A stretch of DNA of 64,000 bases, taken from contig OX940861.1 in NCBI GenBank assembly GCA_954871525.1, positions 39,321,201-39,385,200 on the forward strand, read 5' to 3'. Position 1 is the stretch's first letter; every line of letters begins with the position of its first letter. The notes under the pieces were generated by a model. That model did not search any database, was not told the origin of the DNA, and saw only the letters and a program-made list of their open reading frames with translations. Both the position numbers and the translations under genes were made by a program. The DNA comes from Parietaria judaica. Lineage: Eukaryota > Streptophyta > Magnoliopsida > Rosales > Urticaceae. Positions 24,001 to 36,152 of this stretch are shown in pieces.

Positions 24001-27000
24001 ACTAACCCTTTTCTTTTAGATAGGCAATGTTCTACAAATGTTCAGTGTAAGACTACTACTCCTGCCCAAAAATCGAAGCAACAAAAATTGCAGGGTTATT
24101 TATTCGCACAAATATCCCTCAACCTAGTCGGTTAGTGCTCAAATGACCCCTATTTCAGATTTTTTTCTAAGATCTCCCTGATCCCATCATTTGTCACAAC
24201 ATCTATGAACATATCACAACATAAATTCATATAGAAGAAAAAAAAAAAAACATAATATTAAAACTTCATAAGTCTTGGAGGCGTTTTTGCATTTTACCAA
24301 TCACGTCTGAAGGAACACTAAAAATATGTTTCAAGACCTTTAAAATTTGAATTGTGTTTATAGGGTTTTAGTATAATGTATTGAGAGTCGTGTAATTATA
24401 TGTTGCGTTTTTTATTTAAAGATATAATGGAAATTAAAATTAGGGCCAAAAATGACAAAAATGCCCTAAATGTATATGATGCTGATTCCGTCAAAATTTA
24501 ACGGAAATAGACGGGAGGAGGTAAATGCGCAGGAAAAAACAGATTGGGGAGAATTCAAGGCAAAAATTTAAAAGAGGGAGTATATGCACTCTACCCGACC
24601 CGATGGGCAATAATTTGTGCGAAAAACTCAATATTATATCATCCAGTAAGCTCATTTCCAGTTTGCTACATTCCTAAAGCGCATCTTTTGCAAGTATTTT
24701 CAGTAGTCAGAACAAAACCAGAGCCTTCGGTATCGTTTTCTTATGTTACATTGATTTTCAAGTATTCAAAATATATTAGTTTCGAAAACTTAATCATAGC
24801 AACATCTAGTAATTTATGACATCAAACAACAGAAGCAAAATGAACTCTTACATTTGAGAGATGACGAGAGCAGTTCCGTTCTTGGGGAGAAGACACGTAA
24901 CTCCCTCCCAAGCGTCCCAAGTTGTTGGAGCACACGGATCACCATTCCACCCCATTCTGTCTGGAACACGCAGAGATTCTTTCAGTGCTTTCATGGCATT
25001 CGCTGCAAATCAACTCCAAATCATAAGTGCCTTATTATGAATCCAAAAACTAGTTCGCATTATGTACTCTTCTTGTTTACTTACTGCATAACTCACCTGT
25101 TTCTTGTTTATACTTTTCATTGCTATACTTCAAAAGAATTTCCCACTTCGATACGTTAACTAAATTGGAAATAATTAAGGATATTTAATTATATAATTTA
25201 GGCTATTAAGCTTGTCTCAGTGCTTATTTATGTTATTTAGATTATTTATTCGTGCATACTGCATAGGATTTGGTCAGTTATGTTAACTGTTAAGCATTTG
25301 GGATCTGACGCATTAGATTGTAATCTCTGGCCTATTTAACAGACCTAGAGTTATAAGAATTTTAGCTAATAAACATTCGCAAATTAGCTTAGTCTCTCTC
25401 TCAAAGGAAACAGAAATTCGGTTTTGAGAATATTGGCGGCACTCCCACAATCGAGATCACGGGTCATAACAATTCAGTAAGAGACTACATATATTCCAAG
25501 TACGAATAGCAAGAGCTAAAAAATTACCAAATCTACGACTATGTTGATTAGTGGACCGGAGATAATTCAACCGAAACAGTTCCTAATAACCCAATTAAAC
25601 TACCCATCAACTAACCACATAATTTTCCTTTCAATGCCCTAATCGTTATGTATTCTTCTTTCTTAACATTTTGCAGTATATAGCAAGAACTTATTGAACT
25701 AGTTTACTTAACTGTTCACCACTTTACCTAATAAGCAAATTTCCAGCATTTGGTAAGAGAAAGCGAAGACCACCAATAATTGCAAGTATAAATATCAAGA
25801 GCCACAAAACACCCAAATCTTGTCTATCATTCTATGTTTGTTAGTGCAAATAATTCAATCCAAACCTTTCCCAATAACCCAATTTTCCTAACTTGTTTCC
25901 CAACAAAATTTTCCCATTTCAGGCTAATCTTTATTCTCCCGTTGAAGAATCACAACCGAGAAGAGCAGAGTACCTTGTTCAGGAACAGTGGCGACATCGA
26001 CCGGGACCAGAGCATAATTCTCCAGTCCACAGATCATGGCGGCACCGGCGACGGTTTGCAGCGTCACGGTCAGGACGGTGTTGTTCAAGTCCTTCACGGT
26101 GTAATTCCAGCTGTAGGCGCGGAATCCACCGACCTCCTTGAAAATGTCGATCCGGGAGACGTTGTTCCCGTTGATCAGAACGTCGAAAACCCGCTCGCCG
26201 GCCCTCTTCACACTTGAATCCAGCTCCGCGAAATGCAGCCACACCAGATAGTCAAGCTTGGCGTCTACCTCCAATTCGTACTCCAGCCCGTCCCCGGCGA
26301 CGCCCGCGACCAACGCCGTCTGGAACAGCTTCATCGGGAAGTAATTCGGGCTCTCCTCCGTCCCGGCGACGATCGCGCTCTTCGTCGCCACCTTCCTCGA
26401 CGTCTTCCGCGTCGCCGCCGACTGAAAGTCCTCGTCGGACTGCCACGACCGGCCGAACAGATCCGTGTCGTTGCTGAACCCTGGGCCCCACTGCTCCGAC
26501 GCCATGGAGAGCCTCCCGTAGTTGACCAGCACGAAATCCCCAACCCCTCTGCCGCCGTACGATTCCGGATCGACCTGAACTAGCTCTAGGGTTCCGATCA
26601 CCGGCGGATCGGTGGCAATGCTGTAGAAACAGATATCGGCGTCGCCGTCGGAGACGGAGACGAAGAGATCGGAGTACGCGCCGGCGCGCGAGAGGTCCTC
26701 CTGCCACGGCGAGCGCCACGAGAACACCACGGTGCCCTCCACCGACGCGTCGAACGACGGCGCGTGGGACTTACCGTCGTAGTTGTCGTAGACCGTGAAG
26801 GTCCTGAGGAAGTAGCGGCCTTTGGGGAGATTGGGAACGACGTAGCAGTTCTTCTTGCCGGAGGAGAGAGGGAAGAACCGGAGCGTCTTCTCCTGCGGGT
26901 GGCTGAACCGGAGCGGCTCCGACACGATCGCCGCCGAGCCGCCGGTGAAGAACCGGTCGGAGACCCACGAGGTGTTGAACCGGTCCGTGGAGTCCGTCAA

Positions 27001-27186
27001 GCTCCCACAGTCGATGTGAAACGACGCCTCTACACAACAAAACCACGAAATTTTTCAAGAAAACCTTCCATGGAGGAGAACTACAGAAGAAAGCGGAGGC
27101 TGGTTACCGAAGGGGTACGGCTTCGGCGGAGACACGGCGGCGGAGATGGCGAGAAGCGAGAGCAGAGCAGCTACGAAGAGCGACAT
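21071..27186 (-). CDS. RLP4: Receptor-like protein 4 (RLP4-like): malectin-like and LRR domains, no kinase
   Basis: Nine exons with GT-AG introns join in one frame: 27186-27108, 27029-25974, 25002-24852, 23951-23880, 23609-23541, 23222-23154, 22303-22226, 22107-21899 and 21177-21071 (1890 bases, 629 residues). Residues 1-17 are a signal peptide, about 30-375 a malectin-like extracellular domain ending M-I-C-G-L-E-N-Y-A, followed by an LRR cap (W-N-G-D-P-C) and about four leucine-rich repeats, each on its own 69-78 base exon. A membrane helix lies at about 555-578, then a short basic tail ending in R-N-R-Y-Q-R-Q-K and no kinase. Layout and length match Arabidopsis RLP4 (At1g28340 type). Family members sit at the plasma membrane and are thought to bind cell-wall or peptide cues through partners. 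Introns hold several transposon remnants and a partial exon duplication, but no coding defect was seen. Confidence 0.93.
21210..21560. repeat. SINE-like sequences with tRNA B-box motifs in intron 8 of the RLP4-like gene
   Basis: GTTCAAGCCCCG near 21270 and GGTTCAAGACCCGG near 21527, the latter immediately doubled, resemble the internal B box of RNA polymerase III promoters. A GTGGTACGAC word about 50 bases upstream of the first could be a poor A box. No complete tRNA fold was found. These are suggestive only. Confidence 0.3.
23191..23330 (-). repeat. 70-base tandem duplication spanning the start of RLP4-like exon 6
   Basis: Bases 23191-23260 and 23261-23330 are the same except for about two substitutions. 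The unit includes the intron 5 acceptor and the first 32 bases of exon 6, so a second acceptor with a partial exon lies upstream at 23293-23294 on the minus strand. Use of that acceptor would add 70 bases and shift the frame. Confidence 0.9.
24105..24633. mobile_element. Probable Mutator-like MITE in intron 3 of the RLP4-like gene
   Basis: The left zone (CGCACAAATATCCCTC near 24105) and the right zone in reverse complement (CGCACAAATTATTGCCC near 24620) can be aligned loosely over some 80 bases. The interior is non-coding. No target duplication was recognised. Confidence 0.4.
25154..25471 (+). repeat. Probable solo copia LTR in intron 2 of the RLP4-like gene
   Basis: The block ends GATCACGGGTCATAACA and has the build of a short copia LTR: a TATA-like CTATTTAAC near 25332, then AATAAACATTCGC, CTTAGTCTCTCTCTC and an AT-poor end. 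The start is placed at CGTTAACTAAATTGG, where TG may have mutated to CG. No target duplication matches. Confidence 0.45.
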
Positions 27187-27400
27187 TTTTGAGGGAATTC
27201 AGGGAGAGTGAAGGTGGGGCATTTAGAGAGGAAAGAGGAGAGACGATGTGGCGAGATTTGCGGAGAAATCGCACTGAGAGTGTGGCACTGGAAGAACACG
27301 AACACGAAGACGAAGACGAAGACGAAGAAGAAGAAGAAGTGGCTTTTACTGAGATTAAATTAATTATTTATTTAATTAATTAAAGATCGGAGATTAGTGG
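27187..27400 (-). promoter_or_regulatory. Probable 5' UTR and proximal promoter of the RLP4-like gene
   Basis: Upstream of the ATG at 27186 (minus strand) lies a purine-rich tract, (GAAGAC)n(GAA)n on the plus strand at about 27303-27340. On the gene strand it is a CT-rich stretch of the kind common in plant 5' UTRs. No TATA box was fixed. Confidence 0.4.
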
Positions 27401-29352
27401 TTGTCACGGCGTTGATGACGTTGAAACAGGACTAAAAGTCCACTCTTTCATTTCTTTATCGTTATATTAATTAATTAATTAATTTAACTTTTCTTTTTCT
27501 AGCGAACTCTCTTTTGACTTTCGTTACTGTTCTACTGTTCTTGTAAGCTTGACAAGTAAAGCATATTACAACAAAGATTTGGTTAGATTCATACTTTTAA
27601 TTCATTTACTTTTTTGGTGAGCCTGAGTGAGTAACTATATTAATTATTCAATGAATTTCGGTAGTTTCGTTACCATCAATTTATTACAGCTTTATCGTAC
27701 TTTATTTTATATTTTTTAATTTCAATTTTTTTAATCAAATTTTTTATATTCGGAATTTGAAAATAATTTTTTTAAAATTAAACAATTTTGTAAATTAAAA
27801 ATATTAGGATATAAAATTCCGGTTTCGGAATGATAAATCCCGAATTTGCTATCCCGGATTCGTGAGTCAGTATACATTTGATAATTTTAATAACGTTGTG
27901 TGTTAAGTAAAGATTTAAGTCGTTATTCCGAAAATATAGCTCAAGATTTAGCTGTATTTTTCTATCTAGATTAAGAGATTAATAAAAATAAAAACCTGTA
28001 GTAAGGGAATAATAAAAAGAAGAGTCCACATCGTAATGAAATAGACTAGGGATTGGAAGTCGGGATTAATTAATAGAGATGTTTCAATATTGTCAACCAA
28101 AAGTTGAAACAAAATGTGAAGATTTCAATTTAAGGGTCATTTATAGCATCTCTCTCTTTCATGTATTTAATTGGTTGTGAAAATTAAATTGATTATTTTA
28201 TAAAATATTTACTAAAAATGGAGCCATAAACTAAATATTTTAGTTAGTCTGTCCTTTTAAGTAAAAAAGCCCGATAACTATATGATAGTTCAATTATATA
28301 TATATTTATGGGTTAACCGGCGAATTATGGTGAGACCGATCAATCACTAACATTGCTTACTTACAAGCTTGTGAACGTATGTAAATTTGTGACAAATAAC
28401 GATATTTAAATTTCAAATTTTCCGTCAGACAAAAAAAATGAAATTATAATTTAAGTAGAAAATATGAAATGTAGATTTTACGATGAAGATAAATTTAGCT
28501 AAAATAAGAAAACAATAAGAAAAAGATTGGTTCCAAACTTCCAATTTGGAACTCACGTTTTTTTTTTTAGATTGTGGATGACAGCTTATACTAAAGCTTA
28601 AGCTTTAATTATTATTTTTCTTATTCATTTTTTGTAGTTTTGTAAGAAAATAAACCCATTTCCAAAAATCATAATATGATTTATCATATTACTATTTATT
28701 TGTCTAAAATTGGATAAAGGGTTTAATTTTTTAAAATTTAGTTAAAATGCTAAGTGTCGTCAATCAAACTAGTTTAGTCTCCAAACGGATGAGTGCGGGC
28801 AACACCCATTTAGACAGTTTCTAGTCGGTACCGGCACCCGACGCCCTCATCACACTACGGGTTGAGCTGCCACATGAGTGGGCAGATTTAGCCCGCTCAC
28901 CAAAATAATTATTTGTATTTAAAACAAACATATTACTTAAGAAAATAAAATAAAAACGAGTTACATGTCTTTTACTAGCTAGCCGGTCTTGCTTACCCAA
29001 TTTTAGCAGCAGGATGGACAACCCGCGCACAGATAACCCTGTGTTCACAAAAAATGTGGGACGGGCAGCGTACTCGTCTCTAGGCTGCCGGTCCCACACG
29101 AAGAACACTAGCGATAGACTCATAACCATTTATATAAATAGCAAAGCAAGAAAGTCTTCCCTCGTTTCCAAGTGATTGAAAAGGTGAGAACAATTTCTTT
29201 TGGGTAATGAATGAGAGAGACAACAAATTGACATGAGTTTGGAATACAATGGTTGTGTCACGTTCGTTTTTTTACTTTTTCTTTCTATGGTGCTTTATGA
29301 AAAACAACTATTTATATAGAAGAGGAAAACGATCAATTATTTATCAAAACAC

Positions 29353-29389
<37 letters not shown>

Positions 29390-31747
29390 GCATTACATAA
29401 ATTTTGAAAATTTCACCTTAATCATTAGCTACCAAACAATATTCAATTTTTTATAAGTAAAATTTAATTTAGTGACTGAACTCAGCACTTTATTGCGGAA
29501 TTGAAATCTACACTTTAAGAGTAGGCTTAAATGATACAATTGGAGAAATACATTCTTAACTCACATTATGGGATTATGTTACAAACCCCGATGCAGATTT
29601 ATAAGATATATCACAATAAAAAATAATTTCAATACAATTAGTACTATTTAAAGTTTTTAATAAATTAATGAAGACAGTTTAGAATAACAAAACAGAGAAA
29701 CAAAGTAGAACATGTTTTAATATGAGAGAAAATTTATTAACTAGTATGGTACTACATTTAGTTGAAAAACGAAAAGTAATATTCAAAGTTGTTAAATTTC
29801 AAAACTAGGAACATTTATTGTTTACGTACGAAAATATTCTCGACCTTTTTCTTTTATCCATTAGTGATTCTCTCAAGCGTCAACCTTTCTATCTCATTTA
29901 AACACCGACACTCTTGGCCTCGAACGGTTAAGGAGACACATCTCGTTGGAAGAGGAGCCGACTAGGGGCCATTAATAAAATAATTATAAAGCAGTTGTTA
30001 TTTTTTCGTGTTGTAAAATTAATAAATCAGTAATACAACGTTTTTCATTTTTCTAGTATATATATATATATACATATATATACTACGTCCATTATTTTGA
30101 AACAATTTTTTTATAATTTTTAATATCCTAAAGACACGTTTTATTTTGATTTTTAAAGATTATTTGTTTTTTTTTATACGGACATGTTTATTATTATTAT
30201 TAATATCATTATTTTATTTTCAATCTATTCGTCAATATATATAGGTGTCAATAATAACAAAATATATAAAATATTAATATATAAAACTAATATATTCTCC
30301 TATTTATGAAATATGAATAATGATAAATATATTTAAATAATCCTATTATAAGGGAAAGCAACTTATAAACCTGTAAATAAGGGCAACTATTGAAATAATC
30401 TTTGTGGCAGAGATATTAAAGGAGAAACTTAATGTTAAACGTTAACCACAAATTATTTGATCTTTCATCTAGTTAATCTCTCTAGAGAAAAAAGAAAGAA
30501 AAGACTACATGTTCTTCATCTGTCATCTCAACAATCTTCAATCCCAGCAAGGTATGATCTAGTTAATTTTTTTGAAAGATAATTAATTTCATGATTTTTT
30601 AAGCTCTAAATCGCTTAAAATCACTGTTGATTTTTAAAAATTGAAAAAATCCCAATTTTTTGCAAATCTGATTTGGAAATAAATTTTATTTAAGATCCAT
30701 AGAGTCAGACTAATTTTTTTTTTTATATAGAGATAGAAGTTGTACGAATTTCAATTTCGAAAAACTTTCAAGAGTACGAATATTCAAATAAGACCGGGAA
30801 TCATCCCGAAATTGTATATTAATATTTTTGACGAAATAAAATTTCATTAAAACTTATAGTTACAACAAGTTTCTGCCAGATATTAAAACATAGAACATGT
30901 TTGATTTAAAAAATTAATGATAGTTTGTGAGCAAATATTTTTCCAGTATCGAACCGATTATACTGTATTTTTAAAATACCTCAAAAACCCTTTAAAATAT
31001 CAAAAATACCTTAATTAGCATTCAAGCTAATTTTAAGATATGTGCTAGAAATGTTTCTAATTACTAGTTGGGTGATATATATAGGAACGTTCATCAAAAT
31101 CGCAAGAAAATCGACTTCATCAATTTAGGTGAGTACCCACCTCGTTGCAGTAGGAACTTGTTTGCAAACTAAAATTGTTATTTGATATGTTCAATGATGT
31201 GGAATGTGAATCGTTGAAATGCGCTAGATGTAGTTGAATATGTTCACTTGTTATGTTGTTTCATGAATGACCGCACGAGTAATTTTATATAGATTGAATA
31301 GTAATTGAATGTGCAAGATTGATGATGAAATAGTATAGATTGAATAGAGCATAATAAATTAATAATATAATAAGTGGATTAGAAGTTAGATTTAAGGGTT
31401 AAGGTTAACCCCAAGTCTAAGTGAGTGCTAACAGAAAGTGCACTTGAAAATTTTTGTCGTAAAAAAAATAGTTAAATATTGTAGTGTTTAAATTTGTAAA
31501 ATTTAGACATTTACACCATCATTTTCCCTTTATAATTTAATAAATTAATTAATAACCAATATAATATGGTGTAGATTAGATCTGATAAATTAAACGTGTA
31601 GTTTTGGGTGAACACCCACAAAAACCTTACCTTAAATTACTGATTATAATATAACTGAGCTATTCATTAGAATTTGGCGCCAAATTCGGCAATTGCTTCC
31701 TATAAAAACTTCATCGCCAATTCTCAGATCACAATAATTAGGTCACA
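27401..31747. other. AT-rich intergenic stretch, no gene seen
   Basis: No coding frame here has family resemblance. A (TAA)n run is at about 29353-29380. Near 30480-30560 and 31090-31140 there are stretches that look like UTR with splice-like GGTATGATC and GGTGAGTAC, but no protein could be attached to them. The promoter of the p24-delta gene must lie at the right edge. Confidence 0.5.
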
Positions 31748-33176
31748 ATGTCCATCGATCTCGTGGTCCTGGTGTCTCTGATCATCGTGCTGGCAAATCC
31801 AACGGTGGCGATGCGCATCGAGCTCCGATCTGGAACAAGCAAGTGCATATCGGAGGACATCAAGACTGCCGCCATGAGCATTGGAAAGTACGCTGTCGTT
31901 AACCCCAACGAGCCCTCTCCGATCCCCGACTTCCACCGCTGTCAGGTTATATATTTACACACAATACATATATATATATATATTATGTACACCCAGTGCC
32001 AGCCTTGTGCTAAGGCGAGTAAGGCGGTAGCCTTAGGCCCAATTTTTTTTTGCGTTTTTTAACACTGTATCAAAGGGCCCAAAATATGATTTTAAGGGCC
32101 CAAATGTTAATCTAAACAAGGCTTACACTTTATTTCGCCTCGGGCCCTTCGGTCCACAGGGCCGGCACTGTGTACACCGTCCTCCTAAAATATAAAAAGC
32201 GACGATCGTGATCGATTTTGTAGGTGAGTTCGCCTTCGGGGAAGAACTACCACTTAGGAGAGCGAGTGGAGTCCGGCGATTTTGCATTCACAGCTTCGGA
32301 AACGGGCGACTACACCACTTGCTTCTGGGCGCCGGCGCCGGAGCGCAGGCCTCCGGCGACCGTGATAGTGGACTTCGATTGGCGGAGCGGCATGGCCGCG
32401 ACGGACTGGTCCAACGTTGCCAAGAGAGGGCATCTCGAAGTAAGACCTTATTATGTGCGCTCCTCTCAAAATTTTATTTTCTTAAAATACAAGATCATAT
32501 CTATACGAGAAAACAGTCATTATAATTTGAAACATTTTGCATGGTACAATTTGATCATTTTTGAATTCTACGTGATTGATTCATGAAAGGGTATTTCGAG
32601 TGGATTATGTTGATGAATAAAATGATTATATATATATATATATTATCATATAGTCTTGACAAGGCCGTATTGTATTTTCATGTGTTAGGTTATGGAACTC
32701 GATTTGAGGAAGTTGTCTGCCACCGTGGCATCGATCCACGATGAGATGTTTTATCTCCGAGAGAGGTTTGGCATCATCAACTTCTTTCATTCTTCTACGT
32801 TAAAAATTACAGAGAAAGTACCCAAATTTATTATATAAAACTACTGCTAGTCATATGTAAAAGTTCCATTTGTAAAAGCAATAGTCAAGTCACGTAAAAG
32901 TGTAGGGCTTGTGTTTGTCATCCTGTCACTCCCATTAGTTTATAGTGACGTATTATTGTATCCTGATTTACTATTTATCCCTCATCATAATTCGTAAATG
33001 CCGTGTAATAATACGTGATAAATGGGAGTTTGGTGACACGTCTCTTTAAAGTAATGAGAAAATATATAATGAGGACGGAAACACAGGCCCTACACTTTTA
33101 TGCGACTTGGATAATTCAGCCTTTACCAATAGAGTTGAATATATGACAGTTAATTATGCCTGCTAAACTTGAATAC

Positions 33177-33220
<44 letters not shown>

Positions 33221-33372
33221 TATTCAGGGAAGACGAAATGCAAAAATTGAATCGATCAACGGACAAGAGGATGGCAACATTCAGCTTTTTTTCCCTGGTG
33301 CTTTGCCTCTCTGTTACTGCCCTGCAGCTATGGCATCTCAAGTCATTCTTTGAGAAGAGAAAGATTATTTAA
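31748..33372 (+). CDS. p24-delta family cargo receptor (emp24/GOLD domain)
   Basis: Four exons, 31748-31945, 32224-32439, 32689-32765 and 33228-33372, join in frame to 211 residues, the usual size for plant p24-delta proteins. Residues 1-21 are a signal peptide. The GOLD domain follows, with paired cysteines at about 33 and 99 and the motifs G-D-F-A-F-T and I-V-D-F-D-W. Next comes a coiled coil through about 139-178 (E-D-E-M), a membrane helix at about 180-198 and a short cytosolic tail F-F-E-K-R-K-I-I, which carries the aromatic and basic signals used for COPI/COPII sorting. The family cycles between ER and Golgi and helps select cargo and shape vesicles. Intron 1 contains a hAT MITE, and intron 3 ends with a long TA run beside the acceptor. 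Start chosen as the first ATG before the signal peptide. Confidence 0.93.
31994..32170. mobile_element. hAT MITE in intron 1 of the p24-delta gene
   Basis: It is 177 bases long with inverted ends CAGTGCCAGCCTTG and CAGGGCCGGCACTG and a perfect 8-base duplication TGTACACC (31986-31993 and 32171-32178). It has no coding capacity. Both splice sites of the intron are untouched. Confidence 0.92.
33181..33217. repeat. (TA)18 microsatellite next to the intron 3 acceptor of the p24-delta gene
   Basis: The perfect TA tract ends only about ten bases before the AG at 33226-33227, replacing most of the usual pyrimidine tract. Confidence 0.9.
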
Positions 33373-33604
33373 AACCTCTTCTTCTTCTTCCTATGTACTT
33401 AATTAGTCATATTTCTTTAATTTTCTACTTTGCCAGATGAGCTTAGGAATTTCTTTTGAAGAGTCACCTTTTGACTCCTACTCGTAGAAAAAAAATAAAT
33501 TATTTGGCTTGTTACTTTACTCATTCTACCTTGTTAAAATAAAGTTTTCTAATCAATAAAAATACATGATGCTTCGTAAATAAAATTGCCGATATCGTGT
33601 AAAG

Positions 33605-34073
33605 CAAGGTTCAACTTGCCGAATTTGCCAATAAATCGCTTGCCGTTTTCGACGGATTTATCGTTTGCTTGCCGATTAATCGACGGAAAACTAATAAACA
33701 CTGTAGATTATCGTTATCAATACTTATCGAGGACTATCGATGGATTATCGAGGATTATCGATGAAAAATCACTAAAATATTTTTAAGAATATGTTTACTA
33801 AGTTTATAATGTTGATAAAACATTAAAATGTCAAAAATAAAATCATTTCATACTCCAACATAGGTAAATAAAATATAGTCTCACTCTTACATATGTAAAT
33901 ACTCGAATAAAATTATCGAAAAGTGCAAAATTTCTTGAAAAGTACCATATTTTTGTTATTTTTTCAAGATGTTTGCCGATTTTCGACAAAAATCATGGAA
34001 AAGTACTGGCATGGCCGTCTTGCCGATAACTACCGGCAAGACGGATAATCAAAGATTATCGAAGATAATCGTG
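33605..34073 (+). repeat. hAT-like non-autonomous repeat, GATAA family, copy 2
   Basis: It starts CAAGGTTCAACTTGCCG and is near-identical to 10987-11433. It has about 22 extra bases near 33725-33765, where a GGATTATCGA-type word is repeated. Both copies lose similarity at GATAATCGTG. The region just after the gene's last exon (33373-33604) shows nothing else. Confidence 0.7.
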
Positions 34074-34415
34074 GAAACACCCCCGAACTTTAACATAAAA
34101 CGAAGAAAAAAAAAAAAAACTCTGAAGGAGACCACTTTCATCACATACCTCTTTTTGAGGTTTGGGACTGTAAGAACATTGCATTATCATTTTTGCCAAG
34201 GAAGTCTTGTCTTATATGTGTAGCTGAACGAGATTTTTTAACTGTTGGGACTTGATTTGATTGCCAATCAATATTTTGGCCTTGAATCATATCAGACATT
34301 TATTGCTAGTTATTTGGTTTCTAATCAACAATGGCTCATACAGATCTTTTCACACATTTTGCCCGAAAGACTTTCCTTCTATAAAGCGTGTACATATTTG
34401 TGCCTCAAATAGAAT

Positions 34416-35012
34416 TAGGGGTGAGCATTTTAGACCCAACCCGATGGCCCAACCCAATTCGTTATAGACCCGACCCCAATCAAACCCGCCCAATCTAACC
34501 CGCTCAAAATTGGGTCGGATCGGGCCGGACCCGACTATTATTCGGGTCGGGGTCGGGTCCAAAACCTTGGGTCGGGTCGGGGTCTCCGACCCGACCAATA
34601 TAATTAATATATATTTCATATTGATTTTTTATTCAAGTAGTGCAATCTATAGTCTTTTAAAATTTCTCATCCTCAATTTTATTTACATTCAAAGACCCTT
34701 CAATCTCTCATTTTCATGTTTTACATTATTTAGTGTATGTTTGTTTGATTAAATTTGGTTGGGGTATTTTTACTTGAATTTTGAGTTACATTGATGCATT
34801 TTTTTCATATTATTTTTTGTTATATAAGATTAAAGTTTAATTAATCGGGCCATGGCGACCCAAACCAACCCACCCCGATTTTTATCGGGTCGGTTTGGTT
34901 CGGGCATTAAAAAAATTTGGGTCGGATCGGGCATTTTTTTGGGAACCCGAAGTGGTCGGGTCGGGTCCATAAAAAACATCGGGGCGGCCCAACCCAACCC
35001 ACGCTCACCCCT
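34416..35012. mobile_element. hAT-like non-autonomous element with GGGTCGGG subterminal repeats
   Basis: The ends are inverted, TAGGGGTGAGC and GCTCACCCCT, with an imperfect 8-base duplication AATAGAAT (34408-34415) and TTTAGAAT (35013-35020). Both subterminal zones repeat GGGTCGG/CCGACCC many times, and the centre is AT-rich and non-coding. Its ends resemble those of the larger element at 49245-51008. Confidence 0.75.
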
Positions 35013-35020
35013 TTTAGAAT

Positions 35021-36147
35021 AACGAAGGATTACGAAGAGATGATCTGTTGGACAAGGTCACTTAGTCATTGAGAGTTGAATGAGATTTCCAATCAACAAT
35101 CATTAGTCGAAGATCATGGAGCATCAATAATTTTTATTTTATTTTATCTAGAAGCCAAAGTAAACTGGTTGTATACCCTTTCTTTTTGTGGGTAACAACC
35201 AACCAGCACGAAAAATGTAGAAAAATTTGCTCAAATAAAGCTGGAGATTCTAAGAATCTCATTCGACGAGTGACGACCGGCTATTTGACGATTGAAGTAC
35301 CCGAGACTGTTTTTGATAGAAGCACCTCACTTGTTTCTTGAAGTTGGATCACCAGCGACGCCTGATATTGAGGGGGAATTCAATCTTATTGTATCCCTTA
35401 CGAAACTCAATTAAGGCTCTTGTATAATCGTATATTATTTATGAATGATTTATAGTGGAATAAAGTATCTAAGTCAGTGCCCCAAAGATTAGACTGCCCT
35501 CATTGGGTTTCGCAAAATGCGTTAACAAATATCGCATGTTTAAAACTCTCTTTTTTATGCGCAATATTTGTTAACATTAAAATTTGGTGGTTATTGCATG
35601 TATGGGGAAATTTGAGTGTTTATTATTTTGTCGGGAACAATCTCATCACCATCGTTGAGTATATGATTTCAAGGACAACTCCTCGTACTCGCTATCTTTC
35701 TCTTAACTATGTTTTGCAGATCAATGTCCTTCCTTGGATGTTTTTTCTGGTGGTGTCTTACAAATAATAATAATATGATTTTGGATTTAATTTAGAATAT
35801 CTAAACTCACCTATTTTGCTTATTTTTTTTCTTTTACACATTTAAATAGTAATCAAAACAAACAAACAAAAAAAAATCTCCCAAAAGGACAAATAGTTGC
35901 TTTTGTCATTATTGATTGAAGTAATGCCAAGTTCCTACACCGCATGAACATGCTAAATAATTTATTAAATCTTTCATCATTATTGAATCTGTTTTACATA
36001 AAGAACAAAACTATAGATACAGTACATAATTCGTTTCTAAAGCTTTTTGCGCTTCGTGGCCATTGTGGGTCATATATTTCACAGAAAAACCTAACAGAGA
36101 CCAATTTTTATAACCATTTAGCTAAGTTTACTCCAAACACAAACATG
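35021..36147. other. Intergenic, no gene seen
   Basis: A 96-codon plus-strand frame at 35477-35767 matches no family I know and lacks support. Nothing else stands out. Confidence 0.5.
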
Positions 36148-36152
36148 TATAT

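Noticed and set aside
26252..26719. Long arginine-rich frame on the minus strand, and opposite frames at 26214-26583
   Set aside because: They are out-of-frame shadows of exon 2 of the RLP4-like gene in a GC-rich stretch.
28821..29129. 102-codon minus-strand frame
   Set aside because: No family resemblance, no splice or regulatory context, and it lies in anonymous repeat-like DNA.
32208..32525. Alternative plus-strand frame across p24-delta exon 2
   Set aside because: The other frame gives the conserved GOLD domain and splices correctly, so this is a shadow.
35477..35767. 96-codon plus-strand frame
   Set aside because: Composition is hydrophobic and cysteine-containing but without signal for any family; may be chance.
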